Below are positions 8,230 through 20,173 of a stretch of 64,000 nt of DNA, piece by piece. A model generated the notes under the pieces. It worked only from the letters and a program-made list of their open reading frames with translations, was not told the origin of the DNA and searched no databases. The stretch spans positions 62,001 to 126,000 of the forward strand of contig NZ_CP035503.1 of NCBI RefSeq assembly GCF_006970865.1, read 5' to 3'. Origin of the DNA: Rhodoferax sediminis. GTDB taxonomy: Bacteria; Pseudomonadota; Gammaproteobacteria; Burkholderiales; Burkholderiaceae_C. Each line of letters begins with the position of its first letter. The first letter of the stretch is position 1. The translations under genes were made by a program, and so were the position numbers.

Positions 8230-11200
8230 ATGAATACCCTTGTTGCCAACCCAGCCGTCCAGCGCCCGCACTATCAGCTGTCGGACAGCCTGTGGGCCTC
8301 CTCGGGCGCCATCTTCCTGACCGGCACCCAGTCGCTGGTGCGCCTGCTATTGATGCAGCGCCAGCGCGACGCGGCCCGCGGCCTGAACACGCAGGGCTTC
8401 GTCAGCGGCTACCGCGGCTCGCCGCTGGGCATGGTGGACCTGGCGATCTGGAAGGCCGGCGATCGCTTCAAGGACGCCGGCATCCGCTTCGTGCCGGCCA
8501 TCAACGAGGAACTGGCGGCCACCCAGGTGCTGGGCACGCAGCGGGTCGAGTCCGACCCCGAGCGCACGGCCTGCGGCGTGTTCGCGCTGTGGTACGGCAA
8601 GGGCCCGGGGCTGGACCGCGCGGGCGACGCACTCAAGCACGGCAACGCCTACGGCTCGTCACCGCACGGCGGCGTGCTGGTGGTTGCGGGCGATGACCAC
8701 GGCTGCGTCTCCTCCTCGATGCCGCACCAGAGCGACCACGCCCTCATGGCCTGGAGCATGCCGGTGCTGCAGCCGGCCTGCGTCGCCGAGTACCTGGAGT
8801 TCGGCCTGTACGGCTACGCGCTGTCGCGCTACTGCGGCGCCTGGGTCGGCATGGCGGCGCTGTCGGAGATCGTCGAGAGCGCCAGCACCGTGGACCTCGA
8901 CCTGGTCAACGCGCGCGTCGCCGCCTGGGTCGATGCCGACGCGGTGCGCGCCGCCACCGGCCACCGCGCGCCCGCCGACGGCCTGCACTACCGCTGGCCG
9001 GATCTGCCCTCCCTGCGCATCGAGTCGCGCCTGGCCGACAAGCTGCAGGCGGTGGCCGCGTTCGCGCGCGTCAACAGCATCGACCGCCACGTGATCGAGA
9101 GCCCGCACGCCACGGTCGGCATCATCACCTGCGGCAAGGCGCACTACGACCTGCTGGAAGTGCTGCGCCGGCTCGAGATCACGCCGGCCAGCCTGGCGCG
9201 GGTCGGCGTGCGCCTGTACAAGGTCGGGCTCAGCTTTCCCGTCGAGCCCACGCGGATCCAGACCTTCGCGCAGGGCCTGCGCGAGATCCTGATCATCGAG
9301 GAGAAGGGCGCGATCGTCGAGACGCAGTTGCGTGACCTGTTCTACAACGCGCCGCCGGATGCGCGCCCCGCGCTGGTGGGCAAGCAGGACCGCGACGGCC
9401 GGCCGCTGGTGTCGGCGCTGGGCGAACTGCGCCCGTCACGCCTGATCGAGCTGGTCGCGCACTGGCTGGCCGAGCATTTTCCAAACAACAGCGACCTCGG
9501 GGACCATCTGCAGCATGTGCGCGACTTCACGCCGCCGGAGCTGCTCAGCAACGCCAGCGACTCGGTCAAGCGGCTGCCCTATTTCTGCGCCGGCTGCCCG
9601 CACAACACCTCTACCCGCGTGCCCGAAGGTTCCACCGCGCGCGCCGGCATCGGCTGCCACTTCATGGCCAACTGGATGGACCGCAGCACCGCGGGCCTGA
9701 TCCAGATGGGCGGCGAGGGCGTCGACTGGGTCTCGCATTCGATGTTCACCAAAACGCCCCACGTGTTCCAGAACCTGGGCGACGGCACCTACTACCACTC
9801 GGGCTACCTCGCGATCCGCCAGGCGGTGGCAGCGAAGGCCACTCTCACCTACAAGATCCTGTACAACGACGCGGTCGCGATGACCGGCGGTCAGCCGGTG
9901 GACGGCGTGATCAGCGTCGACCGGATCGCGCGCCAGGTCGAATCCGAGGGCGTGCGGCAGGTGGTCGTGGTCAGCGATGCAATCGACAAGTACGACGCCG
10001 TCAAGGATCGGTTTCCGGCCGGCACCGAATTCCACGATCGCAGCGAACTCGATGCGGTGCAGCGGCGCCTGCGCGAGGTGCCGGGCGTGACCGTGCTGAT
10101 CTACGAACAGACCTGCGCCGCCGAGAAGCGCCGGCGCCGCAAGAAGGGCGAACTGCTCGACCCGCCGCGGCGCCTGTTCATCAACGAGGCGGTGTGCGAG
10201 GGCTGCGGCGACTGCACGGTGCAGAGCAACTGCGTGGCGGTGCTGCCGACCGAGACGCCCCTCGGGCGCAAGCGCAAGATCGACCAGACCAGCTGCAACA
10301 AGGACTACTCCTGCGCCAGGGGCTTTTGCCCGAGCTTCGTCAGCGTCACCGGCGGCGCGCTGCGCAAGAAGAGTGGCGCGCTGGCGGCCGGCAAGGAGGC
10401 ATTTTTGCAGCGCGTGGCCACGCTGCCGCGGCCCTTGGCCCATACGTGGGATGCGCCATATGACCTGCTCGTCACCGGCGTCGGCGGCACCGGCGTGGTG
10501 ACGGTGGGTGCCGTGATCGCGATGGCCGCGCACCTGGAGGGCAAGTCCGCCAGCGTGCTCGACTTCATGGGCTTTGCGCAAAAGGGCGGCGCGGTGCTGA
10601 GCTTCGTGCGGCTGGCCGACACGCCCGAGCGGCTGAACCAGGTCCGCATCGACACCCAGCAGGCCGACGCGATCCTGGCCTGCGACGTCGTGGTCGGCGC
10701 CTCGCCGGACGCGCTGCAAACGGTGCGGCATGGCCGCACCCGAATCCTGGCGAACGTGCACGAGATCCCCGTGGCCGAATCGCTGCGCAACCCCGACGCC
10801 GAACTCCAGGTCGCACTGCTGCTGGAGAAGATGCGCTTCGTGGCGGGCGCCGGACAGGTCGAAACCTTCGACGCGCAGACCCTGGCGGAGGAATTCCTCG
10901 GCGACACCTTGGCGTCCAACATTCTCGCCATGGGCTATGCGTGGCAGCGCGGCCTGGTGCCGCTGAGCCTGGAGGCGCTGACGCGCGCGATCGAGCTCAA
11001 CGGTGTCGCGGTGCCGGCCAACCAGATGGCCTTCTCGCTGGGCCGCATGGCCGCGGGCGACCCGGCAGCGCTTGGGCGCATGCGCAGCGCGCCGGCGCAC
11101 GAGCCGCATGACGAATCGCTGGACGCGCTGATCGCGCGGGGCGTGGCGCATCTGGGCGGCTACCAGAACGCCGCTTGGGCCCGGCGCTTCGAGGCGCGCG

Positions 11201-11820
11201 TGCGCAGCGTGCGCCAGCGCGAGGCCGCTCTGGCCGGCGGCGATCCCGCGCTGCCGCTGGCCTGCAACGCCGCGCGCAGCCTGCTCAAGCTGATGAGCTA
11301 CAAGGACGAATACGAGGTGGCGCGCCTGTACACGGATGGCAGCTTCACGCGCCAGCTATCAGCACAGTTCGAGGGCGACGTGAAGCTCGAGTTCCACATG
11401 GCGCCGCCGCTGCTGTCACGCCCGAAGAACGGCCAGCCCCCGGCCAAGATTCGTCTGGGCGGCTGGATGCTGCCCGCCATGAAGTGGCTGGCACGCGGCA
11501 AGGCGCTGCGCGGCACCGTGTTCGATGTGTTCGGCCATACCGCAGAGCGGCGTCTGGAGCGCGCGCTCATTGCGCAGTTCGAGACGCGCCTGGACGAATT
11601 GCTGGCCGGTCTCACGCCCGCCAACCAGGCGCTGGCCGCGCAGATCGCGGCGCTGCCCCTGAGCATTCGCGGCTACGGTCACATCAAAATCGCGAATCTG
11701 GCGCTGGCGCGCGCGCGCGAGGCCGAACTGCTGCATCGCTTGGATCCGAAGCGCTACCCGAAGCCGCCCGCACAAACGGGCGCCGGGCAGTTGCGCGGTA
11801 TCGCGGTCGTGGCGCGCTGA
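8230..11820 (+). CDS. Fused indolepyruvate ferredoxin oxidoreductase
   Basis: The 1196-aa product joins the alpha/beta-like thiamine-diphosphate parts and the gamma part in one chain, as in the single-polypeptide IOR family. It would oxidatively decarboxylate aryl pyruvates from aromatic amino acids to aryl-acetyl-CoA, passing electrons to ferredoxin. Residues 1-400 hold the pyrimidine-binding part (GFVSGYRGSPLG, INEELAATQVLG), the TPP region contains CAGCPHNTST and GGEGVDW, two cysteine clusters follow near 656-668 (CEGCGDC) and 689-701, and the gamma domain begins near 750 with GVGGTGVVT. The divergent Lrp-type gene suggests regulation by amino acids. Confidence 0.93.
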   Translation: MNTLVANPAVQRPHYQLSDSLWASSGAIFLTGTQSLVRLLLMQRQRDAARGLNTQGFVSGYRGSPLGMVDLAIWKAGDRFKDAGIRFVPAINEELAATQVLGTQRVESDPERTACGVFALWYGKGPGLDRAGDALKHGNAYGSSPHGGVLVVAGDDHGCVSSSMPHQSDHALMAWSMPVLQPACVAEYLEFGLYGYALSRYCGAWVGMAALSEIVESASTVDLDLVNARVAAWVDADAVRAATGHRAPADGLHYRWPDLPSLRIESRLADKLQAVAAFARVNSIDRHVIESPHATVGIITCGKAHYDLLEVLRRLEITPASLARVGVRLYKVGLSFPVEPTRIQTFAQGLREILIIEEKGAIVETQLRDLFYNAPPDARPALVGKQDRDGRPLVSALGELRPSRLIELVAHWLAEHFPNNSDLGDHLQHVRDFTPPELLSNASDSVKRLPYFCAGCPHNTSTRVPEGSTARAGIGCHFMANWMDRSTAGLIQMGGEGVDWVSHSMFTKTPHVFQNLGDGTYYHSGYLAIRQAVAAKATLTYKILYNDAVAMTGGQPVDGVISVDRIARQVESEGVRQVVVVSDAIDKYDAVKDRFPAGTEFHDRSELDAVQRRLREVPGVTVLIYEQTCAAEKRRRRKKGELLDPPRRLFINEAVCEGCGDCTVQSNCVAVLPTETPLGRKRKIDQTSCNKDYSCARGFCPSFVSVTGGALRKKSGALAAGKEAFLQRVATLPRPLAHTWDAPYDLLVTGVGGTGVVTVGAVIAMAAHLEGKSASVLDFMGFAQKGGAVLSFVRLADTPERLNQVRIDTQQADAILACDVVVGASPDALQTVRHGRTRILANVHEIPVAESLRNPDAELQVALLLEKMRFVAGAGQVETFDAQTLAEEFLGDTLASNILAMGYAWQRGLVPLSLEALTRAIELNGVAVPANQMAFSLGRMAAGDPAALGRMRSAPAHEPHDESLDALIARGVAHLGGYQNAAWARRFEARVRSVRQREAALAGGDPALPLACNAARSLLKLMSYKDEYEVARLYTDGSFTRQLSAQFEGDVKLEFHMAPPLLSRPKNGQPPAKIRLGGWMLPAMKWLARGKALRGTVFDVFGHTAERRLERALIAQFETRLDELLAGLTPANQALAAQIAALPLSIRGYGHIKIANLALARAREAELLHRLDPKRYPKPPAQTGAGQLRGIAVVAR

Positions 11821-11827
11821 GCCGCCC

Positions 11828-12415
11828 TTATTTGGGACGGCCGTAGTGGGCGGTGAAACTGGCCTTGGCGATCGTGTTGCCGTTGATCATGAAGCCGGTC
11901 AGGGCTGCCGTGGCATCGGCCGGCACGTCGAGCTTGTCGGTCCCCAGCGCATACACGGTAAACACGTAGCGGTGCGGCTTGTCGCCCGGCGGCGGGCACA
12001 CGCCGCCCCAGGCATTCGCGCCGTAGTCATTGCGGCCTTGAACCGCGCCGGCGGGCAGCGTGGTGCTGTTGGCGGCGCCGGCGTTACCCGCCAGTTCGGT
12101 CACGCTGGCCGGGATGTTGATCACCATCCAGTGCCACCAGCCCGAGCCGGTTGGCGCGTCCGGGTCGTGCACCGTGATGGCAAAGCTCTTGGTGCCCTTG
12201 GGCGCGCCGCTCCAGTGCAGCGCCGGCGACTTGTTCTCGCCACTGCAACCAAAGCCGTTGTACTCGAAGCTCTTGGGGATGGTGCCACCGGCCTTGATGT
12301 CCGGGCTGGACAGCGTGAAGCCGGCTGCCTGCGCCGACGGCACGGCCAGCGGCGAGGCCAGGGTGACGACGCCGAGCACGGTGGCGGCGAGCGATGAGCG
12401 GGGAAGGTGTTGCAT
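11828..12415 (-). CDS. Secreted PEBP-family (YbhB/YbcL) protein
   Basis: The ATG at 12415 has a strong AGGAGG site upstream. The 195-aa product starts with a signal peptide (MQHLPRSSLAATVLGVVTLASP, likely cut after AQA), so it is exported to the periplasm. The mature part has the phosphatidylethanolamine-binding protein signature: SPALHWSGAP, ITVHDPDAPTGSGWWHW and HRYVFTVYALGTDKL. Bacterial members are of uncertain function; some inhibit proteases or bind small anions. It is convergent with the oxidoreductase gene and follows topB on the same strand. Confidence 0.9.
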   Translation of the reverse strand: MQHLPRSSLAATVLGVVTLASPLAVPSAQAAGFTLSSPDIKAGGTIPKSFEYNGFGCSGENKSPALHWSGAPKGTKSFAITVHDPDAPTGSGWWHWMVINIPASVTELAGNAGAANSTTLPAGAVQGRNDYGANAWGGVCPPPGDKPHRYVFTVYALGTDKLDVPADATAALTGFMINGNTIAKASFTAHYGRPK

Positions 12416-12462
12416 GGGGCCTCCTGAAGGGTTGAGCCCTGCATCATCCCGCGTTTTTCGCC

Positions 12463-15507
<3,045 letters not shown>

Positions 15508-15529
15508 CTGACTACAATCCAGTTCTCTC

Positions 15530-15576
15530 GCGGGCGCGCAGGCGCCCGCACATGCACACGTGGGCGCACGCGCCCA
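15530..15576. repeat. Two adjacent GC palindromes between topB and the SET gene
   Basis: GCGGGCGC/GCGCCCGC (15530-15537 and 15542-15549) and TGGGCGC/GCGCCCA (15561-15567 and 15570-15576) form two strong hairpins in the short divergent promoter region. They may be operator or RNA structures for topB or the SET gene. Confidence 0.5.
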
Positions 15577-15607
15577 CACATGAATTCACCATACCAAATT
15601 TTCAGCC

Positions 15608-16087
15608 GTGCCCAAAAACCCGTCGTTTGCATCAGGCCGCCGCATTCAAACCCGCCGCTCGGGGGTGCACGGCAAGGGCGTGTTCGCCGTGCAGGACATT
15701 GCCGAGGGTGAGACCATCATCGAGTATGTGGGCGAGGTGGTGACGTGGAAGGCCGCGCAGGCGCGCCATCCACACGATCCCAAGGATCCGAACCACACGT
15801 TTTACTTTCACATCGATGAAAAGCACGTGATCGATGCCAAGTTCGGCGGCAACTCCTCGCGCTGGATCAACCACTCGTGCGACCCGAACTGCGAAGCCGG
15901 CGAAGAGGGCGGGCGCGTCTTCATCAAGGCGCTGCGCAATATCGCGGCGGGCGAAGAGCTGAATTACGATTACGGCCTGATCATCGACGAGCGCTACACG
16001 CCCAAGCTCAAGGCCGAATACCCGTGCTGGTGCGGCGCGAAGAATTGCCGCGGCACGCTGCTGGCGCCCAAGCGACGAAGGAGTTGA
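15608..16087 (+). CDS. SET-domain lysine methyltransferase-like protein
   Basis: The 159-aa product starts at GTG 15608 and is almost entirely a SET domain. Visible motifs are GVHGKGVFAVQDI (SET-N), the catalytic RWINHSCDPNC, FIKALRNIAAGEELNYDYG, and a post-SET CWCGAKNCRGTLL with the cysteines expected for zinc binding. The family transfers methyl groups from S-adenosylmethionine to protein lysines; bacterial substrates are mostly unknown. Closeness to a topoisomerase carrying a SWIB domain and an H1-like tail is notable. birA follows four bases after the stop, so the two are probably cotranscribed. Confidence 0.92.
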   Translation: MPKNPSFASGRRIQTRRSGVHGKGVFAVQDIAEGETIIEYVGEVVTWKAAQARHPHDPKDPNHTFYFHIDEKHVIDAKFGGNSSRWINHSCDPNCEAGEEGGRVFIKALRNIAAGEELNYDYGLIIDERYTPKLKAEYPCWCGAKNCRGTLLAPKRRRS

Positions 16088-16091
16088 AGCC

Positions 16092-16880
16092 ATGAACACT
16101 CAGGCCATTGCCTGGCCCGCGCAGGCCATTCAGGCAGCCGTGGCGCCGTCGCTGCCGGGTTTTGCGGTCGAGGTGCTGCCCGAGATCGACTCCACCAACA
16201 CCGAGCTGATGCGCCGCGCCCGCGCCGGGCAGATGGCGCCGGTGCTGCTGCTGGCCGAGCAGCAAACCGCGGGGCGCGGGCGGCTGGGGCGGGACTGGCA
16301 GAGCCAGCGGGGCGAATCGCTGACGTTCTCGCTGGGCCTGCCGCTGGCGCCGGCGGACTGGTCGGGGCTGTCGCTGGCGGTGGGGATCAGCGTGGCGGAG
16401 AGCCTGCACCCGGACATCCGCCTGAAGTGGCCCAACGACCTGTGGCTCAGCGATGCGCGCGGCGAGCGCAAGCTGGCCGGCATCCTGATCGAGACCGCCA
16501 GCTTTGGCGACCAGCGTTATGCCGTGATCGGCGTGGGCCTGAACATCGCGTCTCGCGACGGCGCCGGCCTGGCCACGCCTCCTGGCGCGCTACAGGAGCT
16601 GTTGCCCGGCGTGGACGCGCCGCAGGCCTTGGCGCGCGTGGCAGCGCCGCTGGTGCAGGCAGTGCAGGCTTTTGAGGCGCTGGGTTTTGCCCCGTTTCAG
16701 GCTCGCTTCAACGCCCGCGACGTGCTGCGCGACCGCGAGGTCAGTGTCAGTGACGGCCAGGGCGGCGAGACCCGCGGCAGTGCCCACGGCGTGAGCGAGA
16801 CCGGTGCGCTGCTGGTGCACACAAAGGCCGGCATGCAGCCAATCATCAGTTCCGAAGTCAGCGTGCGCCCCCTGCACTAG
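16092..16880 (+). CDS. birA: Biotin--[acetyl-CoA-carboxylase] ligase
   Basis: The 262-aa product attaches biotin to carboxyl-carrier proteins using ATP. It shows IDSTNTELM, the nucleotide loop [11 protein letters not shown], the [10 protein letters not shown] strand, KWPNDLW and the C-terminal SH3-like part ([18 protein letters not shown]). It lacks the N-terminal DNA-binding domain of E. coli BirA, so it is the enzyme-only class. It follows the SET gene by four bases and precedes a small membrane-anchored protein gene. Confidence 0.95.
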   Translation: MNTQAIAWPAQAIQAAVAPSLPGFAVEVLPEIDSTNTELMRRARAGQMAPVLLLAEQQTAGRGRLGRDWQSQRGESLTFSLGLPLAPADWSGLSLAVGISVAESLHPDIRLKWPNDLWLSDARGERKLAGILIETASFGDQRYAVIGVGLNIASRDGAGLATPPGALQELLPGVDAPQALARVAAPLVQAVQAFEALGFAPFQARFNARDVLRDREVSVSDGQGGETRGSAHGVSETGALLVHTKAGMQPIISSEVSVRPLH

Positions 16881-16905
16881 CGCGCAGATCCGTCCGCCTG
16901 CTGCC

Positions 16906-17127
16906 GTGCTGAGACTGCTTGCCCTGCTGCTGTTGCTGGCCAATGGCGCTTACTTTGCCTGGTCGCATGACTGGCTGCGCCTGTATGGCATGGGGCCCGT
17001 GCAGCAGTCCGAGCCGCAGCGCGTGGTGCAGCAAATCAGGCCGCGGGACCTGCTTTTGTTGAAGGACGGCGCAGCCCCGCCCGCCACGGCGTCTGCACCC
17101 GCTGGTGCGCAGGGCTCGATACCCTGA
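16906..17127 (+). CDS. Small membrane-anchored hypothetical protein, 73 aa
   Basis: From GTG 16906 the protein reads [24 protein letters not shown], a single N-terminal membrane anchor, then [19 protein letters not shown] and an Ala/Pro-rich tail. Proteins of this plan follow birA in other Burkholderiales and are sometimes described as SPOR-like or cell-division associated; that is recollection rather than something seen here. The start is chosen because the hydrophobic helix begins immediately after it; upstream in-frame starts lie inside birA. Confidence 0.7.
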   Translation: MLRLLALLLLLANGAYFAWSHDWLRLYGMGPVQQSEPQRVVQQIRPRDLLLLKDGAAPPATASAPAGAQGSIP

Positions 17128-17190
17128 AAATGGCACCGGCCGGCAGAGTGCTGCAAGCCTGTCCCTGACCTACTCGAAACGGAATCCGCC

Positions 17191-17850
17191 ATGCCACTGA
17201 AGCTCTACTACGCCCCCGGCGCCTGCTCTTTCGTGCCCCACACCCTGCTGGAAGCCACGGGCGAGCCCTATGAGCCCTTGATGGTCAAAATCCACAAGGG
17301 CGAGCACTACGAGCCGCCCTACAAGAGCGTCAACCCGCGCAGCCAGGTGCCGACGCTGGTCGATGAGGGCGAAGTCATCACGCAGATCGTGGCCATCGTG
17401 AATTACCTGGCCGAGCGCTTTCCGCGCATGGGCTTTTTACCCGCCGAGCCGCTGGCCAAGGCGCGGGTGCTGGAGACGCTGGCGTGGATGAACAACACCG
17501 TGCATCCCACCTTTACCCATATCTTCATGCCGCAGAAGTTCGCCGACAACCCGGCCGTGCATGGCGACTTGAAGCGCTACAACACGCAGTTGTACCGCGG
17601 CATGCTGGGCGAACTGCAGGCGCTGGCGGCGGCGGCCCAGGCGCGCGGCTGGGCCTGGCTGGGCGGTGAGCGCTTCGGCCCGCTCGACGCCTATGCGCTG
17701 ACCCTGCTGCGCTGGGGCAGCATCGCGGGCATCGATCCGGCCGGTTTCCCCGTGCTGTGGGCCGCCGTGCAGCGCACCGCCGCCTTGCCGCACGTGGCGC
17801 GCGTGATCGAGCGCGAGCGACTGCAGCTCAACCTGTATCGACCAGGGTAG
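17191..17850 (+). CDS. Glutathione S-transferase family protein
   Basis: The 219-aa product has the thioredoxin-fold N-terminal domain: MPLKLYYAPGACSFVPHTLLEATGEPYE, with S/Y near the glutathione site, NPRSQVPTLVDEG (the cis-proline VP), and TQIVAIVNYLAERFP (normally E/Q-S for the gamma-glutamyl group, here TQI). An all-helical C-terminal domain follows (GWAWLGGERFGPLDAYALTLLRWG). Cytosolic; the exact substrate cannot be told. It ends just before a dispersed repeat and the convergent histidine kinase gene. Confidence 0.88.
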   Translation: MPLKLYYAPGACSFVPHTLLEATGEPYEPLMVKIHKGEHYEPPYKSVNPRSQVPTLVDEGEVITQIVAIVNYLAERFPRMGFLPAEPLAKARVLETLAWMNNTVHPTFTHIFMPQKFADNPAVHGDLKRYNTQLYRGMLGELQALAAAAQARGWAWLGGERFGPLDAYALTLLRWGSIAGIDPAGFPVLWAAVQRTAALPHVARVIERERLQLNLYRPG

Positions 17851-17856
17851 AAGAGA

Positions 17857-17937
17857 GCCCCCACGCTTGTCGCTGCGCGTACTGCGCTGCCCCCCGAGGG
17901 TGCGCTGAACTTGCTCGGGGCGGCCCTTCGCGGCGTT
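17857..17937 (+). repeat. Dispersed repeat copy between GST and kinase genes
   Basis: This copy runs GCCCCCACGCTTGTCGCTGC ... GGGGCGGCCC and is inverted relative to the copies at 14096-14169 and 19372-19443. Its core CTGCCCCCCGAGGG can pair with the distal GGGGCGG, so transcripts through the convergent junction may fold and terminate here. Confidence 0.75.
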
Positions 17938-19364
17938 CATGTCATAAAGCGCACGCTGAAGCGCGCGCCGGGCGGCATCTGTCCGGGATGCGCATCTTCC
18001 AGGCTGACCGCCGCGCCGTGCTGGCGCGCGATCTCGAGCACGATGGGCAGGCCCAGGCCGGAGCCGTCGGCCTCGCTGCCCAGCACGCGGTAAAAGGGCT
18101 GGAACACCAGGCCCTGCTCCGCTAGCGGAATGCCCGGACCCGAATCCTCCACCTGCAGCAGCAGCACCTTGCCGAAGGTGTCGGCCAGCACCCGGGCGGT
18201 GATCACGCCGGGGTGCTCGGCGCTGGACGGCGTGTAGTTGATGGCGTTGTCCAGCAGGTTGCGGATCAACTCCGTGAGCAGCGTGGCATTGCCCTCGAGC
18301 AGCACGCCCGGCGCGGCGGGCTGCTCGCCCTCGTAGCCCAGGTCGATGCGCTTTTCCAGCGCACGCGGCAGGCAGTCCTGCACCGCGTCCATGGTCAGGC
18401 GCACCAGGTCGCAGGGCTGGCGTGCAAGGCTGGCGCCGCTGCTCTCGGCCCGCGCCAGCGCCAGCAACTGGTTCACGGTGTGCGTGGCGCGGATGCTGGA
18501 GCGCCCGATCTGGCGCAGCGACTGCTTGAGATCGTCCGTGGAGCCCTCGCGCAAGGCCATGTCGGCCTGCATGCGCAGGCCCGCCAGCGGCGTCTTGAGC
18601 TGGTGCGCGGCATCAGCCAGAAAGCGCCTTTGGGTGGCCATCGAGTCCTTCAGGCGCGTCAGCAGGTCGTTCACGGACGACACCAGCGGCGCCACCTCCA
18701 GCGGCACGGCCTTGTCGTCGAGCGGGCTCAGGTCGTCCGGACGGCGCGCGCGAATGCGCTCTTCGAGCTGGCTCAGCGGCTTGATGCCACGCACCAGCGC
18801 CAGCCACACCAGCAGCACCGCCAGCGGCAGGATGGCGAACTGCGGCAGCATCACGCCCTTGATGATTTCGGCGGCCAGCACCGAGCGCTTCTCGCGTGTC
18901 TCGGCCACCTGCACCAGCGCGGGTTGGGCGCCGGGCAGACCCAGCCCGACCTGGACGTAGGCAATGCGCACGTCCTGTCCGCGCATCTCGCCGTCGCGCA
19001 GACGCACATCACCCACCGCCGGTCTTTCATCGTCGGGCGGCATCGGCAGGTCGCGCTCGCCGCTCAGCAGTTCGTTGCGCGCGCCGAGCACCTGGTAGTA
19101 CACCTGCACGTCGTCGTCGGCGCGCAGCAACTCGCGCGCGGGCTGCGGCAGGCTGAACTGCGCCTGCTGGTTCTGCACCGAGACCAGCTGCGCCAGCGCC
19201 TGCACGTTGTATTCCAGCGCGCGGTCGAACGGCCGGTTGGCAATGCCCTGCGCCACCAGCCAGGTCAGTGCCAGGCTGACCGGCCACAGCAGCAGCAGCG
19301 GCGTGAGCATCCAGTCGAGGATTTCTCCGAACAGCGAGCGCTGCTCACGCTGGAACAGTTTCAC
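17937..19364 (-). CDS. Two-component sensor histidine kinase (TctE/QseC-like)
   Basis: From GTG 19364 the product is 475 aa. It begins with an N-terminal membrane helix (LTPLLLLWPVSLALTWLVAQG), has a periplasmic sensor part (PFDRALEYNVQALAQLVSV...), a second helix (MLPQFAILPLAVLLVWLALV), HAMP, an H-box (FLADAAHQLKTPLAGLRMQADM) with the phospho-accepting His, and an ATPase domain with N (NLLDNAINYTP), G1 (EDSGPGIP) and G2 (GSGLGLPIV) boxes. The GTG start fits the KLFQREQRSLFGEILDWML leader of the family; the longer frame upstream would translate a dispersed repeat. It is downstream of its response-regulator gene, separated by that repeat. Confidence 0.9.
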   Translation of the reverse strand: MKLFQREQRSLFGEILDWMLTPLLLLWPVSLALTWLVAQGIANRPFDRALEYNVQALAQLVSVQNQQAQFSLPQPARELLRADDDVQVYYQVLGARNELLSGERDLPMPPDDERPAVGDVRLRDGEMRGQDVRIAYVQVGLGLPGAQPALVQVAETREKRSVLAAEIIKGVMLPQFAILPLAVLLVWLALVRGIKPLSQLEERIRARRPDDLSPLDDKAVPLEVAPLVSSVNDLLTRLKDSMATQRRFLADAAHQLKTPLAGLRMQADMALREGSTDDLKQSLRQIGRSSIRATHTVNQLLALARAESSGASLARQPCDLVRLTMDAVQDCLPRALEKRIDLGYEGEQPAAPGVLLEGNATLLTELIRNLLDNAINYTPSSAEHPGVITARVLADTFGKVLLLQVEDSGPGIPLAEQGLVFQPFYRVLGSEADGSGLGLPIVLEIARQHGAAVSLEDAHPGQMPPGARFSVRFMT

Positions 19365-19371
19365 GTGAGCG

Positions 19372-19443
19372 ACGCCGGGCCGCCCCAAGGCGCGAAGGCC
19401 CCCTCGGGGGGCAGCGACCACACGTAGTGAGGGAGCGTGGGGG
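19372..19443 (-). repeat. Dispersed repeat copy between response regulator and kinase
   Basis: This is the third copy of the repeat, same orientation as the topB copy, placed exactly between the response regulator stop (19450) and the kinase start (19364). It may change coupling of the two genes. Confidence 0.75.
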
Positions 19444-19449
19444 CCATCT

Positions 19450-20121
19450 TCACGGGATTTTTTCAAGGCAGTAGCCGAGGCCGCGCACGGTGGCAATGCG
19501 GATCGGACCCTTCTCGATTTTCTTGCGCAGGCGATGGATGTAGACCTCGATGGCGTTGTTGCTCACCTCCTCGCCCCACTCGCACAGGCGCTCGACCAGC
19601 TGGTCCTTGCTGACGAGACGCCCGGCGCGCTGCAGCAGCACCTCCAGCAGGCCCAGCTCGCGCGCCGACAGCTCCACCATCTTGCCGTCGATCGTGGCCA
19701 CGCGGCCCGCCTGGTCGTACACCAGCGGTCCGTGTTTGATGGTGCTGCTGGCGCCGCCCATGCCGCGGCGCACCAGTGCGCGCACGCGCGCTTCGAGCTC
19801 CTGCAGCGAAAAGGGCTTGGCCATGTAGTCGTCGGCGCCATAGTCCAGCCCCTTGACGCGTTCTTCCACGCTGTCGGCCGCGGTCAGGATCAGCACCGGC
19901 AGCGCCGAGCCGCGCCCACGCAGTTTCTTCAGCACCTCGAGGCCATGCATCCTGGGCAGTCCCAGGTCCAGGATCAGCAGGTCGAACTCGTTGTTGGTCA
20001 GCAACGCCGCGTCCGCTTCGGTGCCGCTGGCCACATGGTCCACGGCGGCGCCCGAGGCGCGCAGCGTGCGCAGCAGGCCGTCTGCCAGCACCTGATCGTC
20101 TTCGGCAATCAGAATCCGCAT
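19450..20121 (-). CDS. OmpR-family response regulator
   Basis: The 223-aa product has a receiver domain with the acidic pocket EDD near residues 7-9, the phospho-acceptor Asp in LLILDLGLPRMHGLEVL near 51, T in LILTAAD and K in YMAKPFS, then an OmpR/PhoB winged helix (LSARELGLLEVLLQRAGRLVSKDQL...SNNAIEVYIHRLRKKI...IATVRGLGYCLE). It pairs with the kinase just downstream on the same strand. The sequence class is close to QseB/TctD regulators; the signal cannot be deduced. Confidence 0.93.
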   Translation of the reverse strand: MRILIAEDDQVLADGLLRTLRASGAAVDHVASGTEADAALLTNNEFDLLILDLGLPRMHGLEVLKKLRGRGSALPVLILTAADSVEERVKGLDYGADDYMAKPFSLQELEARVRALVRRGMGGASSTIKHGPLVYDQAGRVATIDGKMVELSARELGLLEVLLQRAGRLVSKDQLVERLCEWGEEVSNNAIEVYIHRLRKKIEKGPIRIATVRGLGYCLEKIP

Positions 20122-20173
20122 GCATGTCTCCGGTTAGGCGCTTTGGTGTGGTCACCGTGCAATAGCGCAAATT

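Noticed and set aside
9436..11151. Leftward frame (571 codons) opposite the oxidoreductase
   Set aside because: Antisense shadow; the rightward frame carries iron-sulfur and TPP motifs.
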